Source of the DNA: Solicoccozyma terricola
Lineage: Eukaryota; Basidiomycota; Tremellomycetes; Filobasidiales; Piskurozymaceae
Direction: 5' to 3'
Assembly: GCA_001600875.1 (NCBI GenBank)
Contig: BCLD01000001.1
Coordinates: 1,999,452 to 2,063,451, forward strand
DNA length: 64,000 nucleotides
Shown here: positions 25,004-36,721 of the stretch, piece after piece
How the letters are laid out: every line of letters starts with the position of its first letter
Position numbering within the stretch: position 1 is the stretch's first letter
Notes under the pieces: model-generated
What the model was told of the DNA's origin: nothing
What the model saw: the letters and a program-made list of their open reading frames with translations, nothing else
The model's database searches: none
Program-made: the position numbers and the translations under genes

Positions 25004-25731
25004 GTTGTATATTAGTTACATCGCCTTTGCCTATATGTTCCCACAGGAGGTACGACATGTGACCTCGCAATACCATACCTTCGCCTTTTCCAGCATTGCC
25101 TTCGTTCTTACCACCACCGGTCCTCAGGTTTCCAGAATAAAACGAAGGCGTGGTGCAGGGAGGCAGAGTCCTCCGTCCGCACAGCCACTGAGAAAGAGTG
25201 TCTCCACCCCCCCCCCCCCCCCCCCAAGTGCTCATGTCCCGAGCATCAGGCGGAGCCCAGTTCAGGCAATATTGGGCCAAGGCGCCGTTTTCGCCACCCT
25301 GACTATCGGCCAAACAAAGAAAAAAGAACATGCTCAGAGGGAGGTTCCTTCTCTGTAATACCATGCCCATGCGAAGCCCAATCGATGTGGTTCAGCCCCT
25401 TTCTTTCTCCTGCTGCAAGCATCTACCTGCGAGATTGACGTTCTGTTTTGGCCCAAGGATGCGCGTGTGTGTTCCCTTTGAGCGGTTGGACCGACGATCC
25501 GTCGAGGGCGAGGGCGAGGGCGAGTGCGAGGGGCAGAATACAAGACGCTCGTTGGAAAGGAGACCAACAACCCGTGGTCAGTCTCAGTCTACATATTCTC
25601 CAGCAGACAGACAGCCTCACCACGTTCAACAACACCACTCCATCACTGCCCCACTTTTCTCTTTCAGCCTCACCCCCAAACCGATCACTCGCACACAGCG
25701 TGTTCAACCCATCAATCATCCAGGGAAAATC
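25004..25731. other. Upstream region with C19 tract and GA/GC-rich repeats
   Basis: Holds a run of 19 C (25207-25225) and a short hexamer-like GAGGGC repeat (25504-25530). A long open frame runs from 25330 into the next gene, but the part before 25732 shows no protein-like composition and I treat it as leader or promoter. Confidence 0.45.
25207..25225. repeat. Poly-C tract (19)
   Basis: Uninterrupted C run upstream of the proline-rich orphan gene. It is one of several such runs between 25 and 31 kb. Length may vary between clones or be misassembled. Confidence 0.85.
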
Positions 25732-26075
25732 ATGTTGGCTCCACCACCACCACCACCATCACCACCATCACCACCATCGTTTACTCATATCGTCATACCG
25801 TCTCCGTTCATATCTCATACAAACGACGACAAGAACATTCGTCCAGTCGTTTCGTCAGTCTCACGGTCTTCAAAGGCGGGAAAGAGCTACGCTGCTATCG
25901 CTTCAAGTGGGACAAAAACGGTTACCATCACCCCTACCCCTACCCCTACCCCTACCAACCACATCCTCAATAACAGCGAATCCACCGCTGTCAATCTGGC
26001 CTCGACATCACCGACCGTTCCCCATCCTACTATCGCCACTAAAAGCGAGACCAGAACTCTCTCCCTCCCCGTTCC

Positions 26076-26107
<32 letters not shown>

Positions 26108-26730
26108 CCGACGATCCAACCCCATCACCCCTCCCGCCCACTTCTACTCCTCACGCCATGTCCCTACTCCGTCTAATCGTCAAGAACAACCCCACCGGAG
26201 TCCCTACTTTCCAAATAACAACACCGACACCTTTCATCCTTTCCCATACTTTCCCATCTACTTCACCATACACTATCATCCCTTCCAAAACAACAACCGC
26301 TATTCCACATGATCTCTCTCGTACCCTAAACACTCGACATATTCGAGTTCAAGATGATTTACATGATATGGAACTATCTAATTGGAAAAAGTCTGCATTG
26401 GATAAAGAAGATGCAGTTTATGGAATTGGGAATAGGAGAGTGAGATTAAAGATTTATGAAATAAACGATTGGTTGATATCGAGAGGTTGGGGATTGTTAG
26501 GTTCTCATGTGGAGAGTTATGAAGGTGGATTTATATGTGATATTCATACTTTTTTACTTTCTTCTCCTCCTGCTACTGAGTCGACGACGAAGAGAGGTGG
26601 TGTGAGGCAAGGAAAGAAGGGAGGAGGGAAGATGATGATGGGTACGAAGGGTAGCGAGAGGGGTTTCGTTCCTAGGGGGAAGATCGTGAGGATGGTAAGG
26701 GAGGAGGATGAAGAGTGCGAGAGGGAGTGA
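25732..26730 (+). CDS. Proline/serine/threonine-rich hypothetical protein
   Basis: Single open frame of 332 aa from the ATG at 25732; I do not recognise the family. The first half is low complexity: a proline run after the start (LAPPPPPPSPPSPPS), TPTPTPTPT encoded by CCCTA repeats, and PVPVPVPV. The second half looks folded and has complex sequence: SLLRLIVKNNPTGVPTFQIT, a TIIPSKTTT segment, and YGIGNRRVRLKIYEINDWL followed by SRGWGLLGSHVESYEGGF. It ends in a basic Gly/Lys-rich tail (KRGGVRQGKKGGGKMMMG). Base composition flips within the gene: C-rich on the coding strand at the front, purine-rich at the back, ending 11 bases before a G22 run. A frame upstream of the chosen ATG stays open to 25330. 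Confidence 0.55.
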
Positions 26731-26741
26731 GGGAGGTGGTT

Positions 26742-26763
26742 GGGGGGGGGGGGGGGGGGGGGG
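26742..26763. repeat. Poly-G tract (22)
   Basis: Uninterrupted G run starting 11 bases after the stop codon of the proline-rich gene, so it would be in its 3' UTR. Confidence 0.85.
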
Positions 26764-27562
26764 AAGGAAGAGGAAGAAGGTAGGTACACCGCATAAGTGT
26801 ATCCGTTTTTGTGAAGATTGATCTGGCGCGGATTGTTGGGCTATGATGGTCGTTTTTGTAGGGACGTTTAGATTGGGGTTCCGGGAGTGGATCGAAGGGG
26901 TGAGTCTTTTGACAAGGGACAAGTGATTATCGCGTCAAGTCTTGAACCGCTGACCTAGCAAGTCGTTCCGTCACTCCGTCACACCAATCCACATCACTTC
27001 GCCGGTCTCCCTTCAGCCATCCCCCTCGTCAAGAAGCCTCACCTGTGACGCTGTGACGGGGGAAGAAAAAAAGAAATAACAAAAAAAAACAGACCACTCT
27101 CTCTCTGAAGCTTGTCGTTAGCACGTCCAGGAACAAAACGTGGGATGAACTATGTGCCGCTCGGATGTGCTTGCTATTCGCGAGAAAAAGCAAAAGGGGT
27201 AAACACGGTGCAGACTGTTGGTTCGATATACGACCAGAGCGAGGGGAAGGTTTCTTGAATCGATGGTTGTTTGCTATTCATTGTTATAATCATGTGCCTG
27301 CTGTTCCGTATCAAATATGAGCTGTGTGTACGAGCGGACATATCATCATGTCCGAACCTGTGATTGAACGACATCAGCATATATCTTGTACAGAGACAAC
27401 CAGGAAAAGTAAAACATTCCTTTTTTTGGGGTGAAAGACGGATGAGTGGACAGATAACGTCTGATGGTGACTCGCGGCAATCCCCCTGGCCGTGTCTAGT
27501 GTTTTAGGATTGGTAAAGTAGGCTGAGGGATATCTGCCGCCCGGCGGGGATGAAGCCGAACA

Positions 27563-27579
27563 CCCCCCCCCCCCCCCCC
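27563..27579. repeat. Poly-C tract (17)
   Basis: C run in the upstream region of the GDPD gene, about 410 bp before its start codon. Confidence 0.8.
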
Positions 27580-27991
27580 GCGCCGCAGAGGTAAACAAAG
27601 CGACTAACCCTTAATCCGTTGGACAATTTACATTTCGTCTCGTCGCGCACGTTTGTCTGACTCGTCGGTCGCACAAGTGGTTGGAGAAGAGTACAAGTAC
27701 AACTGGGGAGCGGAGTATGAAATCGGGACAGCTGCTGTGCACTCCCTTGTCGGGGTTTCAATATCTGCATCGTCAACGGGACTCTCCTCTGTCCGGTCAT
27801 CCGATACCCACGGGATCGCACGTCGAGCGGCACGAGTGTCGCTCCTGGTTCAACTTCAAGGCGTCCAAAGGGAAGAGGAATTCCCACCTCACCCACCGTA
27901 TCCCATCCCATCGTAAAGCACTCACTCAACATACGCAGCTTCCAACCCACTCAACAGAACGACTCAAGACCGCAAGATCCACACACACATC

Positions 27992-29767
27992 ATGTCATCT
28001 CCCGTCACCAATCAACCCTTCACCCCGGCTCTCTCCTCCACTTCCTCCGACCCCTCACCCGCACTCTCCTCCTTCGACCCACTCGTCACCCCATCCTCAG
28101 TCTATCCCAGCGCGGATGACGCGGTGGTACTTCCAGAACTTCGATTGGATGATGAGCTGGAGGGAATCGAGTGGGCCGAGAGTACGAAGGATGATAAGGT
28201 GAATGTTGTTAAGGATATCCGGACCCAGGTGGAAGGGACCAACAGATTTCCTGAATGCTGGGCTCATCGAGGAGCTAGTAGTGCTTTCCGTGAGTTGGGG
28301 GGGGGGGGATCACATTTCCGCCATAGTGTTCAAAGGGAAACGGCGCGCTTACACTTGATCGTGGATATAGCTGAGAACACGATAGCTTCATTTGTCGGGG
28401 CTTGTAAAGCCGGTGCGCAGGGTTTAGAAACGGGTGAGTGCGATGGGTCCTCCCGTAGTCGTTCGACTCGTTCGACTCATTTGGTTTCCATACCTTCCCG
28501 CATGGTCAGACATCCACGTCACTGCAGACAACCGACTCGTTCTCTTCCATGATCCGGATCTTGGACGAACGACGGATGGGGAAGGGAAGATAAAGGAGCT
28601 TCCATGGGTTGGAGTTATCGAGTGAGTGTGATAATATGAAAAAAAAAAAAAAAAACACTTCTTTTTGCTTGTAACGGGGAACGCTGATGTTGTCGGGGTG
28701 ACATGGAGGAACGTGAGAACCCTTAGAGCACCTCATCAACCGATTCCGATGTTCAGAGAGGTATTAGAGATCTTGTTGGAAGATGAGAATAGGCATGTCA
28801 AATTGACCGTGAGTGTTTCTAGCTGTTCGTCAGCCGGGTGGAGTCCAAGTACCGTCGGAACATGACAGCTGATGGGGAATCCTGGGGTGTGCTCGTGCCC
28901 CCTCTAGCTCGATTGCAAAGCCGACAACGACCCAGAGGTTTTGTTCTCCCTTGTCCGAAAGGAACTGGAAGGATTCGAGAACTGGGAAGAGGTATTGGCG
29001 CCTAGAATCGTGATCGGTATTTGGCATGTGAGTTACTCCATAAGAACCTCTGTGTTTCCCTTCCTCAAACAAAAGTCTGACAAATTAACTCCTACCAAAC
29101 AGCCCAACTTCATGGGCCCCGCACGCAAACACCTCTCAATGCTACCCCTTTACGCGATCGTCATGTCAATCCAAGAAGCCGAGACCTACTTCTGGTCCTG
29201 TTCCGGGTTTTCCATATGGTTCGTTCGTCTAGTCACGGCTGATGGAGAACGATTTAGGAACAAGGTCCGGGAAGCAGGGAAAGGGTTATGTACGTGGACG
29301 GTGAATGAAGAATGGGAAATGAGGGAATGTGTGAGGATGGGATTGGATTCGGTGATTACGGATAAACCAGATGTTTACGTTGATATGGTGAAGAAGGTGA
29401 GTGTGTGGGGGTGGGGGTGGGGGGACTGGGGTTATAGACGACTCTGTGGCATGCTCACAAGCCCCTTTCATGTCCCTGTCAGCTCGAGGAGAACAAGTCG
29501 AAAGACATGGTTGGGGATTCCCTAAGCCTCACTCCATGGTTCATGACTTGGACATCCCTCGACTACTACACCATCTTCCAGGTAAGCCTACGATTCTGGG
29601 TAGTATAAAATCCCCGGACCGAATCTTACTTGACCACGTCGACGTCGAACACCCCTAATCACTTACCCCTTTAGGACCGCGAAACAAGAAAGGAGCGCAA
29701 GTACCTCGAAAAGGTGGGCGGGAAGTACGTCGTGCCTGATGGAAGAGGCGATTGTTTCTCTTTGTAA
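27992..29767 (+). CDS. Glycerophosphodiester phosphodiesterase family protein (Pgc1-like)
   Basis: TIM-barrel phosphodiesterase acting on glycerophosphodiesters or, like yeast Pgc1, on phosphatidylglycerol. The catalytic signature is complete: AHRGASSAFPENT (spliced across a junction at 28289), GLETDIHVTADNRLVLFHDP with the metal-binding Glu and Asp and the second His, GRTTDGEGKIKEL, and LKLTLDCK. Later strands include VIGIWHPNFMG, LCTWTVNEEWEM and GLDSVITDKPDVYVDM. The N-terminal 85 residues are acidic and Ser/Pro-rich; the C-terminal 70 residues contain WFMTWTSLDYYTIFQDRETR, which could be membrane-associated. Introns follow GT-AG; the fourth contains an A16 run. The resemblance to Pgc1 is inferred from spacing and the GIWHPN block. 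Confidence 0.9.
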
Positions 29768-30374
29768 ATACATTCAGTTGTAGCGTTTTTTTTCAGGATG
29801 ATAGAGCATGGTTTTGCGGTCGTTGGCTTGCATAATAGAGTGAGCAGCGTGGTTGTGTACTTGTCACCGTCAAAACCGAAGTCCATTCGGGGACATTCCC
29901 TCTTTTCAAAGTCTTTCAAAATACACAAATGTATGACTATCTTTTTCATACGTAACAACAAGCCATATGAAACAACCCCGGTAAAGAACAAGCAAAACAA
30001 TTGAAAAAGAACTATCAAAAAAACAAGTAAAAACAACTAGTAGAGGTTCAGAGAAAGCGATTATCTACCCCACCCCTCCCCTCCCCTCCCCTCCCTTCTC
30101 CACCCCTACCCCCACTGTTTCTAACGGAAGAATAAAGTATTCGATACAGTATTTATTGAAGACGAAGAAAGGAAAAGGAAAAAGAAGGGGGGGGGGGGGC
30201 GTAAGACCGGGGGAATTGAAGTGTTCGATGTGTGGGGATATATCAACAAGGTTTGAAGTCTGACTTTGATGATGACGGTGAGGAGAAGGGGAAAAGGGGC
30301 CCGGGGGGGGGGGAATGTGAGTCTCATTCTAGGGAATTTGAGGGCGAAATATTGTTCCCGATATCTATTCACGC
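29768..30374. other. Convergent region, G-rich, no gene seen
   Basis: Between the GDPD gene and the minus-strand orphan. It has a CCCCT pentanucleotide patch (30070-30095) and G runs of 13 (30187-30199) and 11 (30303-30313). Probably two 3' UTRs. Confidence 0.5.
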
Positions 30375-31128
30375 CTAGGAGAGTTTTTTTTGAAGGGGGC
30401 GGGGAGGGGTGGAGGGGGGGAGGGAACAACCGAGATAGAGAGAGATTGCGTCCTGATTTTTTTTTGAAAATTTATTTCGTCGTCGGGGAGATCTTTGATC
30501 TCTGTTGAGTTGCATTTCTTTGTCCCATTCTCTCGACTGTGACACACACCCGAGTACCGTTTGCAAACATGTCAGCATACGAGGATCGGGGTTGGGGTTG
30601 GGGGGGGGGGGGTTTCCGAAAAAAAAAAACCCCTCAAAAAAAAAAGGGGCGGGAAGGGGAAAAGGGGGGGGGGGGGGAATCGATTCGATCATAAGGTTGA
30701 AAAAAGACTCACTACCACTAGTTCCAACTTTCCCACCTCTCGCTCTCTCCTTTTCCATTCTTTCATGTTTATATCGAGCGTCGATGTATAATTGTTTCTA
30801 CATGGAAGAAAGATGACCCCCGCAACCGTACGGTTTCAATGGGTCTGCGAGCTTATGGAAATCCGCGACATGCATGACTCACGGTATACGCATGTAAACC
30901 CTTTGTATACCCAATCAACTTATCTTCTCCATCATCTCCATTCGTCATCACATCGTTTCCAACTACCTTTACACCATCAAGTTCCGTTTGTTCCGCAAAA
31001 TCCGTTACCTCATCTACCGATTCGATTGTTGTTGTTGTTGAATCTGCAGAATGACGGGATGAATTGAGAGATGTGGATGAGAGGACGGATGAGAGTGCGT
31101 CGATGGTGGGTGAGGGTTGGGAGGCCAT
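30375..31128 (-). CDS. Small hypothetical protein, C-terminus unresolved
   Basis: Start MASQPSPTIDALSSVL at 31128. The first exon encodes an acidic segment ending DKLIGYTKGLHAYT, directly before a good donor (gtgagtcatgc). An acceptor at about 30800 (tttcttccatgtag) joins it in frame to KQLYIDARYKHERMEKERAR, giving a plausible helical segment. I do not recognise the family. After GSESFFNL the reading frame passes through G/C and A/T homopolymers (PPPPPFPLPAPFFFEGFFFF) to a stop at 30375. This part may not be real protein: a homopolymer length error or an unseen intron would move the stop. A GT-rich tandem tract (31137-31200) lies just before the start codon. Confidence 0.45.
30600..30677. repeat. 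Cluster of G13, A11, A10 and G14 homopolymers
   Basis: Four homopolymer runs within 80 bases, with the self-complementary core cccct-c-A10-gggg (hairpin potential). It falls in the 3' part of the minus-strand orphan gene. Confidence 0.75.
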
Positions 31129-31136
31129 GGTATGTA

Positions 31137-31200
31137 GGTAGGTGGGTGTGTGGGTTGGATGTGGGTTGGATGTGAGTTGGTGTGTGTGTGGGTCGGGGGC
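31137..31200. repeat. GT-rich imperfect tandem repeat
   Basis: Imperfect repeats of GGTTGGATGT and GTGTGTGTG on the + strand, 10-70 bp before the start codon of the minus-strand orphan, so in its leader or promoter. Confidence 0.65.
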
Positions 31201-31354
31201 TAGCTTTGGATGACATCGAGCTGGGCGAGTGGGGGCGGGGGCGGGGGGCGACGTCATAGTGGGTGGCTGTGGCACGTGACATCAAGTTTATTTCGTACAA
31301 GTTTAATATTAAACCGCGGGGCGGGGAGTGGGCGGGGCGGGGCCCCCGGGGGTC

Positions 31355-33235
31355 TCACGCCACATAGTGTCTCGCGCAGAACTGTGTGATCCGGGCACAG
31401 GCATCTTGCATGACCTCTGCAGGAGAAGCAGTCACTAGTCGGACATGCAAAGGAGCAGAGAATGCAGTGCCAGGGATCAGGAAGATGTTTTGTTCAGACA
31501 CGAGGGCTGATAGGAGGGGACGGCAGTCAGAACGAACCCCCCACACGCAAACAATCTCTCTTCCAAACTCACCAGTAGCGAATTCCACATCATCCTTGAA
31601 CTCTGGGAACCTCTTCATATCGATTCCTAACAAGAGATACATTGCGGCGTTGGGTTGGGTACAGTGTAGACCTGGGACTTGGGAGAGAGTTGAATAGCAT
31701 GTGTTTGCGTTTATCTGGAGTTTGTCCCAAATATCAATTCCGATCAGTCAACCGACCCCGGCTTAATACACCCCCTACCGACCCGATCCCCCCCCCTTCT
31801 TCCCCACACACTTACCTCCAATTTCCTCAACACACCGTCAAACCACTCCCCATCTGTTCCACCCAATATCCTTGGTAGTGCCTTTTGAATCAACGTGTTT
31901 GGACCTAAAATTCGATTCGCAAAAACGTGTAGACCATCTCGAATAGGTTCAGCGAGGTTTTCAGGGTCGGAAATTATCAACCATCCTGTTCGCCAACCTG
32001 TTTCAGGAAGAAAAAAAAGAAAAAACAAAAGAAAAGAAAAAAAGATTTTTTTTTTTGAAACACAGATCACAAAGAAAGTAGGACAAACAAAAAACGCCCA
32101 GTCAGTGTCAAGGTCAGTCAACCTCAAATGAAACCATGACCTTATGTCGAGGAAGACAAACTCACCAGGAACCAAAAACCTCTTTGATAACCCACCAACA
32201 GTGATAATTGGAACCTCATTTGTCAACCTCGCCATCGGAACAAACTCTCCTCTTTCACCACCTCCCCAAACCATGTGAGCGTAAATCTCATCTGCAATGA
32301 TAGGGATACGATGACGTGATGCGATCGTAATGATGTCGGATAGATGGGAAGCAGGGAAGTTGATGCCCATTGGGTTGGACGGGTTGTTCTGTAGGATAGA
32401 TATTGCCCCTTGGTTTTTAGTATATGAAGGACAAAAAAAAAAAAGTGGCAAAACAACGCAACGCACCACCAAGATGAAAGCGGTATTATCATCGATTTGC
32501 CTCTCCATCTCTTCAAGATCGCACTCCCACCCTCTTTCAACTAGACAATCGTAATACCTTATCTCGCAATCCAATGTGCCTAACAAAGTCTGGTATGATG
32601 GGAAACCGGGTCGTGGGAAGATGACGTTTTGACCGGGGGAGATTAAAACGTTGAATGCGAGGTCGAGTGCGTGAGTTGCTCCGTGGCACTAAGTGGTGAG
32701 ATTCCTTCACACATATCAGTAAAAAGTGTCACAGGATTTGGGTTTTCCACCGAGCCAAGTTGTTTCCTCACCAATGTAACATCTCTCCCTTCATATTTCA
32801 CTCGATCCCACCGCGTATGATACTCTGCAACAGCATCCAAAGCCTCTTTCGTACCTTGTCCTGGCAAGTACCCATTCGCTTTCCCACCTACCACACAATC
32901 ACGCACAGCAGCTACAGCTGCGGGAGACGGATCGTTCAACCCGTATGCGGTGGGATCACCCAGTCCGAGATTGATGAGTGGTTTCGATGAGCTCGTGTTG
33001 GCGCCACCGAGTCTAGAAACAACGGCGCGAATCAAGTTGTTGGATCGGGACTGAGGTGGGGGAAGGCAAGTACCATGCATAGATCGGTTAAGAGAGTGGG
33101 GCACGAGTGGAGAACGTGGATTGTCGTACTTACGGCAGAGGGAGAAGCCTTGATGTTCCATTGGCGCTTAGGTTTGTTGGTAGATCCGTTTTGGGACGAG
33201 ACTGTGGTCTGGTTGGATTGAAGGACAGCTACCAT
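31355..33235 (-). CDS. Tyrosine aminotransferase-like PLP enzyme
   Basis: Fold-type I aminotransferase; the closest pattern is tyrosine aminotransferase, which deaminates aromatic amino acids. Exon 1 gives MVAVLQSNQTTV...WNIKASPSA spliced to SRSNNLIRAVVSRL. Then come LINLGLGDPTAYG, GKANGYLPGQGTKEAL, CHGATHALDLAF, SPGQNVIFPRPGFPSYQTLL, NNPSNPMG (substrate/PLP Asn), PIIADEIYAHMVWGG (PLP Asp and Tyr), the Schiff-base lysine in TVGGLSKRFLVPGWRTGWL, ILGPNTLIQKALPRIL, and the carboxylate-binding Arg in LHVRLVTA. Length is about 430 aa, normal. Some introns contain A/T homopolymers (for example near 32030). Exact substrate is inferred from family similarity. Confidence 0.92.
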
Positions 33236-33660
33236 GGTGAATGACAGCAAGCTGGTGTTTACTAGTGTAGTTGGAGACGACGAATGTATGCTTATACTTG
33301 TATATGACAAGAACAGCGGAAGACCTGACCTGGCTCCTTTCCTGCATCTTCCCTTTATCATGAGATGACCCTATGCCTTCCGACGTCGGGTACATCATGG
33401 TCACCAGGTTTTTTTTGACTTGGTTTTGCAGCGCGAGACGCGCTGATCCGACGGCACGTATTTCCCCTTTATGCTTTCGTCACAAGACCCCGGTCAACTG
33501 CCGCGATAAGATTGGGAGATACCCCCGCCGGCAGCAGGCGTACACCCGGTATGATACATGGTAAGCGGGCTACAATACAAAGTCGTCGACCCATGAACCC
33601 AAGACACGAGCGAGAATTTTAACATGAGCATCTCCCTGTCCCTGTCTCTGTCCCTCTCCT
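33236..33660. other. Intergenic region, no gene seen
   Basis: Promoter of the aminotransferase gene and 3' UTR of the MIT-domain gene. It contains a (GGGACA)-type imperfect repeat at 33635-33660. Nothing coding. Confidence 0.5.
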
Positions 33661-36541
33661 TCAATCCTCGAGATAACGACTGGACAGTTTGAGATAACGC
33701 GCCTGGAAACGCACGTCGTCAGCTCAACGGGGCCCGAACAGAGGACCGCAGAGTCGCTTATCAGACTCACCAGCAGCACATTGATATCTGGCAAGACAAA
33801 GGCGAGGACGACGGTGTTGAGAAAGTCAGCTACGCGACGCAGGCGGCTCTCGATCGTATCCCGCGTGGATTTCGACAGGGTGTCGTAGAGCGTCGGGGTG
33901 GAAATTGGCGAGACGAGGCAGGCCAGGTGATGGTCTGCAAAAGCAGTGGTCAGAGTGATCAACTGGAGAAGTCACCACCGATATTACTCACCCATTACTT
34001 GGCACTCCCAGGAAAACCTTGCCAGCGCCTCAAAGTAGGTTGCAGATGAGTCGACACTGTGAGACGCGATACCCGTCAGCTATTGGAACACATGTCATTG
34101 GACCTGCTAATCCACCCACGTCTTGCCATTAGTCATACGATCCAAGGATCTCGATAACTTGGAGCCGAACGCGCTGAAGGCGGTCTGCTCGCGATAGACA
34201 TCAATCAGTTCACAACGTTGACCCTTGCGCCGCTACTTGCAACTCACCCCTGGCTTTCTCCCATTGATGACAGCCGTTCCTACTCCAAGCTTTTTTCCAA
34301 GCTTTTCCTGAATCTCGTCCAATAATGCCTCGAGTTCCTCTAATTCCCTTGCAAAATCGCCAGCACGTTTCCCCGCGTCCCTCGCTGCCACATTCGTCAC
34401 TCCATTCGTAGCCTCCGCATACAGTAGGGCGGCACCAGTCCTCCCAACAGAGGACATGTTTTGTGCCAAAATCTCAAGCACGCGTACCTTGGTGTCCAAC
34501 GCCGCCAATTTGGCGCTGTTCTGCGTCCAGAGCGGGCGAGGCAGGTGCAGGCGCTCGTTGATGAATCCACCGGTGGGCGATACGATCGACTCGTGGATCA
34601 AACGAAGTAGGTAGAAGGGACGCCTGACCATAGCGGTAGGTGGAGGGTCCGGCAACGGCGATGGGTGCACGCTAGGCCGACCCAACGAGAAGCCCATTGA
34701 GGCTTCTACTGCCTCAGGTAGAGATCCTACCACCTGCTGCGCGTCAAGTGGCCTCCTGTTGGCACCGCTGAAGGAATAGGGTGTCGTCGGGACCTCGCTG
34801 GTGTCTGTGTTTGATCTCTTCAGGAATAGAGGAGGAACCAGAGGTGGTTCGTCCAATTGCCCGTTCGATGGCCGCCGTGAACCTGGTTGCGACACGCTCC
34901 GCTGCCTCTTCAACGTCTTCGGATCCATAGACAACACGTCGGCGATACTCAACCCCTCAGCCGTCTTCAAGCTCGTGTCTGTCCTGAAGCTCGTAGGTGA
35001 CGTAGGCGACGGTATTGCCCTCGGCAAGAGGGTATCTCTTGCCGGTGCAGATAGTGGTAGAATAATCTCCTGCTGAGGCTGACGCCGCTGACCGACAGAG
35101 GTGCTCGCACTCCCAGTGTATGACTGCAGACTTGTCCGCCGTGGAGATATCGGAGGACGAGGTTCCAAAGCATTGCCTTGGGTGTGATGTACATCCATCG
35201 ATTTCGGACCCGAGGACATCGTTTGACCGAGCCGGCTTCCGCGACTCGCACTTCGAGATGAGTCCTGGGTAGACGAATCGCGAGATGATGCACCACCTAT
35301 CATCTCAACATTACCTCCATCTGCTCGCACGCCTTCCTCGAGAGTAGGAGGCCTGCTAGAGGAGTAAGAACTCTGGCTCGCTCGTTTGCTTGGACTGAGT
35401 TCAATTGTAGTCCCGCCCGATGGACTGATCTTGTTGCCAACAGTAAGGTCATCCAAGCCCGCTGACAGTGACGCCTGTCGTTTGTGCACCACCGGTGGTC
35501 GACCTTTCGGCGTCACACCGTTAATAGTTTGCTTAAACTGGTCTGACTGGATATTCGAGGGATGAGAGGCCGTATTCGACCGGGATGTTTGAACTCCGTT
35601 GTTGGTATCCTCTGATGCGGTCATTGCAGCCAATAGAGCTATCCGAGCGATATATGCATCATGCTGATCCAAAAAAAAAGGGTTTCCTTCATCAATATCT
35701 GCACTAGGTCCGGACCTTTCTGCTTGCCAACTCACAATCCCCTTCAAAGTTTTCCCTTCCTCTTCTGATCTCCCAGTATTCGATCTCCTCCTCCTCCTAG
35801 CTTGAGCAATCTCCTGCTTCTCCTGCTCTGATTGTTCTGGTAGACCTGTTCCAGGTGGTAATGGGCCCAATTCCATTCCAACCCTTTCCATGACGCTCCG
35901 AAGTCTCGCAACTGCGTCTCTGTACATCATCAGCGCTCCACTCACGTCGTTTGCTCGATCAAGTTCAACAGCACGTTGTGCGAGATCAAGAGCTGACTGA
36001 AGGAGTCGACGAGAAGGGATCCGTGATGATTTTGCTGGCTCTCCAGGGAAGCGAATACTACTACTTCCAGATTGATTATGAGCATGCATGGATGGCGCGA
36101 TTGGTGAGACTACCGAGTCTAACAAAGATGACGAGCGCGGAGAGATGGTTTGTGGAGGTTTCTCAGCGTGAATGGTCAATTCTGATGTGGATGAACTGAT
36201 GGTGTTATACGGTGCTGGAGCCATGCGGAGACGGGATATCGTTGGCGGGGAGGGTGTAGCATCTTGTGGGATGTCGGACGACGGGTAGGTATGTAAAGGG
36301 GTGGTAGGTGGAGATGGTAAAGGATCTGATGCTATAAAAGGGTTGGTTATATAACAGTTTAGCTCGCATTGATCAACCTTTGGAGCGATTCCCACTTACG
36401 AGGAGGAAGGATTGGAGGAGGTGGTGTTCTTGCGTTACCCATCGGAACCTGTGATATTCTATACTTTCCCTTTTGAATGAGAGTATCCGTTGTTGACGGT
36501 CCGGGAGAAGGTAAATCCTTCCCGTACTGAGCAGCCGCCAT
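33661..36541 (-). CDS. MIT-domain protein of unknown function
   Basis: Start MAAAQYGKDLPSPGPSTTD. After a proline/serine-rich stretch comes a three-helix MIT domain (RRLLQSALDLAQRAVELDRA, then DVSGALMMYRDAVARLRSVM), the module that binds ESCRT-III tails or microtubules. A long disordered centre of more than 300 residues follows. The C-terminal part is conserved-looking and helical: RPFYLLRLIHESIVSPTGGF, LHLPRPLWTQNSAKLAALDT, LLYAEATNGVTNVAARDAGK, then short exons giving SKLSRSLDRM and HHLACLVSPIST and the end INVLLARYLKLSSRYLED. The layout (N-terminal MIT, C-terminal helical domain) matches a fungal family without a firm function. A role at endosomes is a guess from MIT alone. Confidence 0.85.
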
Positions 36542-36721
36542 GATAGCTGGTATCCGATTGACTGAGGTCAAAGGTGGAACCTTTCCTTGTACTGGCAAGT
36601 TGATTGAGTTGCTAATGCTAACAAGCGACAGACTCTTGGCGATACACCTGCTTTGCAAGCGCACTCTGACCGTCTCTGTCTACCTTATACTCTTGTCTCT
36701 CCTCATAATCTAAAACTAGTA

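Larger units (their letters stand above)
26731..27991. other. Long intergenic region with G22 and C17 tracts
   Basis: About 1.26 kb between two + strand genes. Besides the homopolymers there are A-rich stretches (27062-27090). The minus-strand frame at 27504-27950 is open but has no protein-like conservation and overlaps the expected promoter and leader of the GDPD gene. No RNA gene was recognised. Confidence 0.5.

Noticed and set aside
25931..25958. CCCTA repeats resembling telomere sequence
   Set aside because: They lie inside an open reading frame and encode Pro-Thr repeats, the unit differs from the usual fungal telomere repeat, and there is no chromosome end nearby.
27504..27950. 148-aa minus-strand open frame
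   Set aside because: Crosses a C17 tract, has no domain and lies in the upstream region of the GDPD gene.
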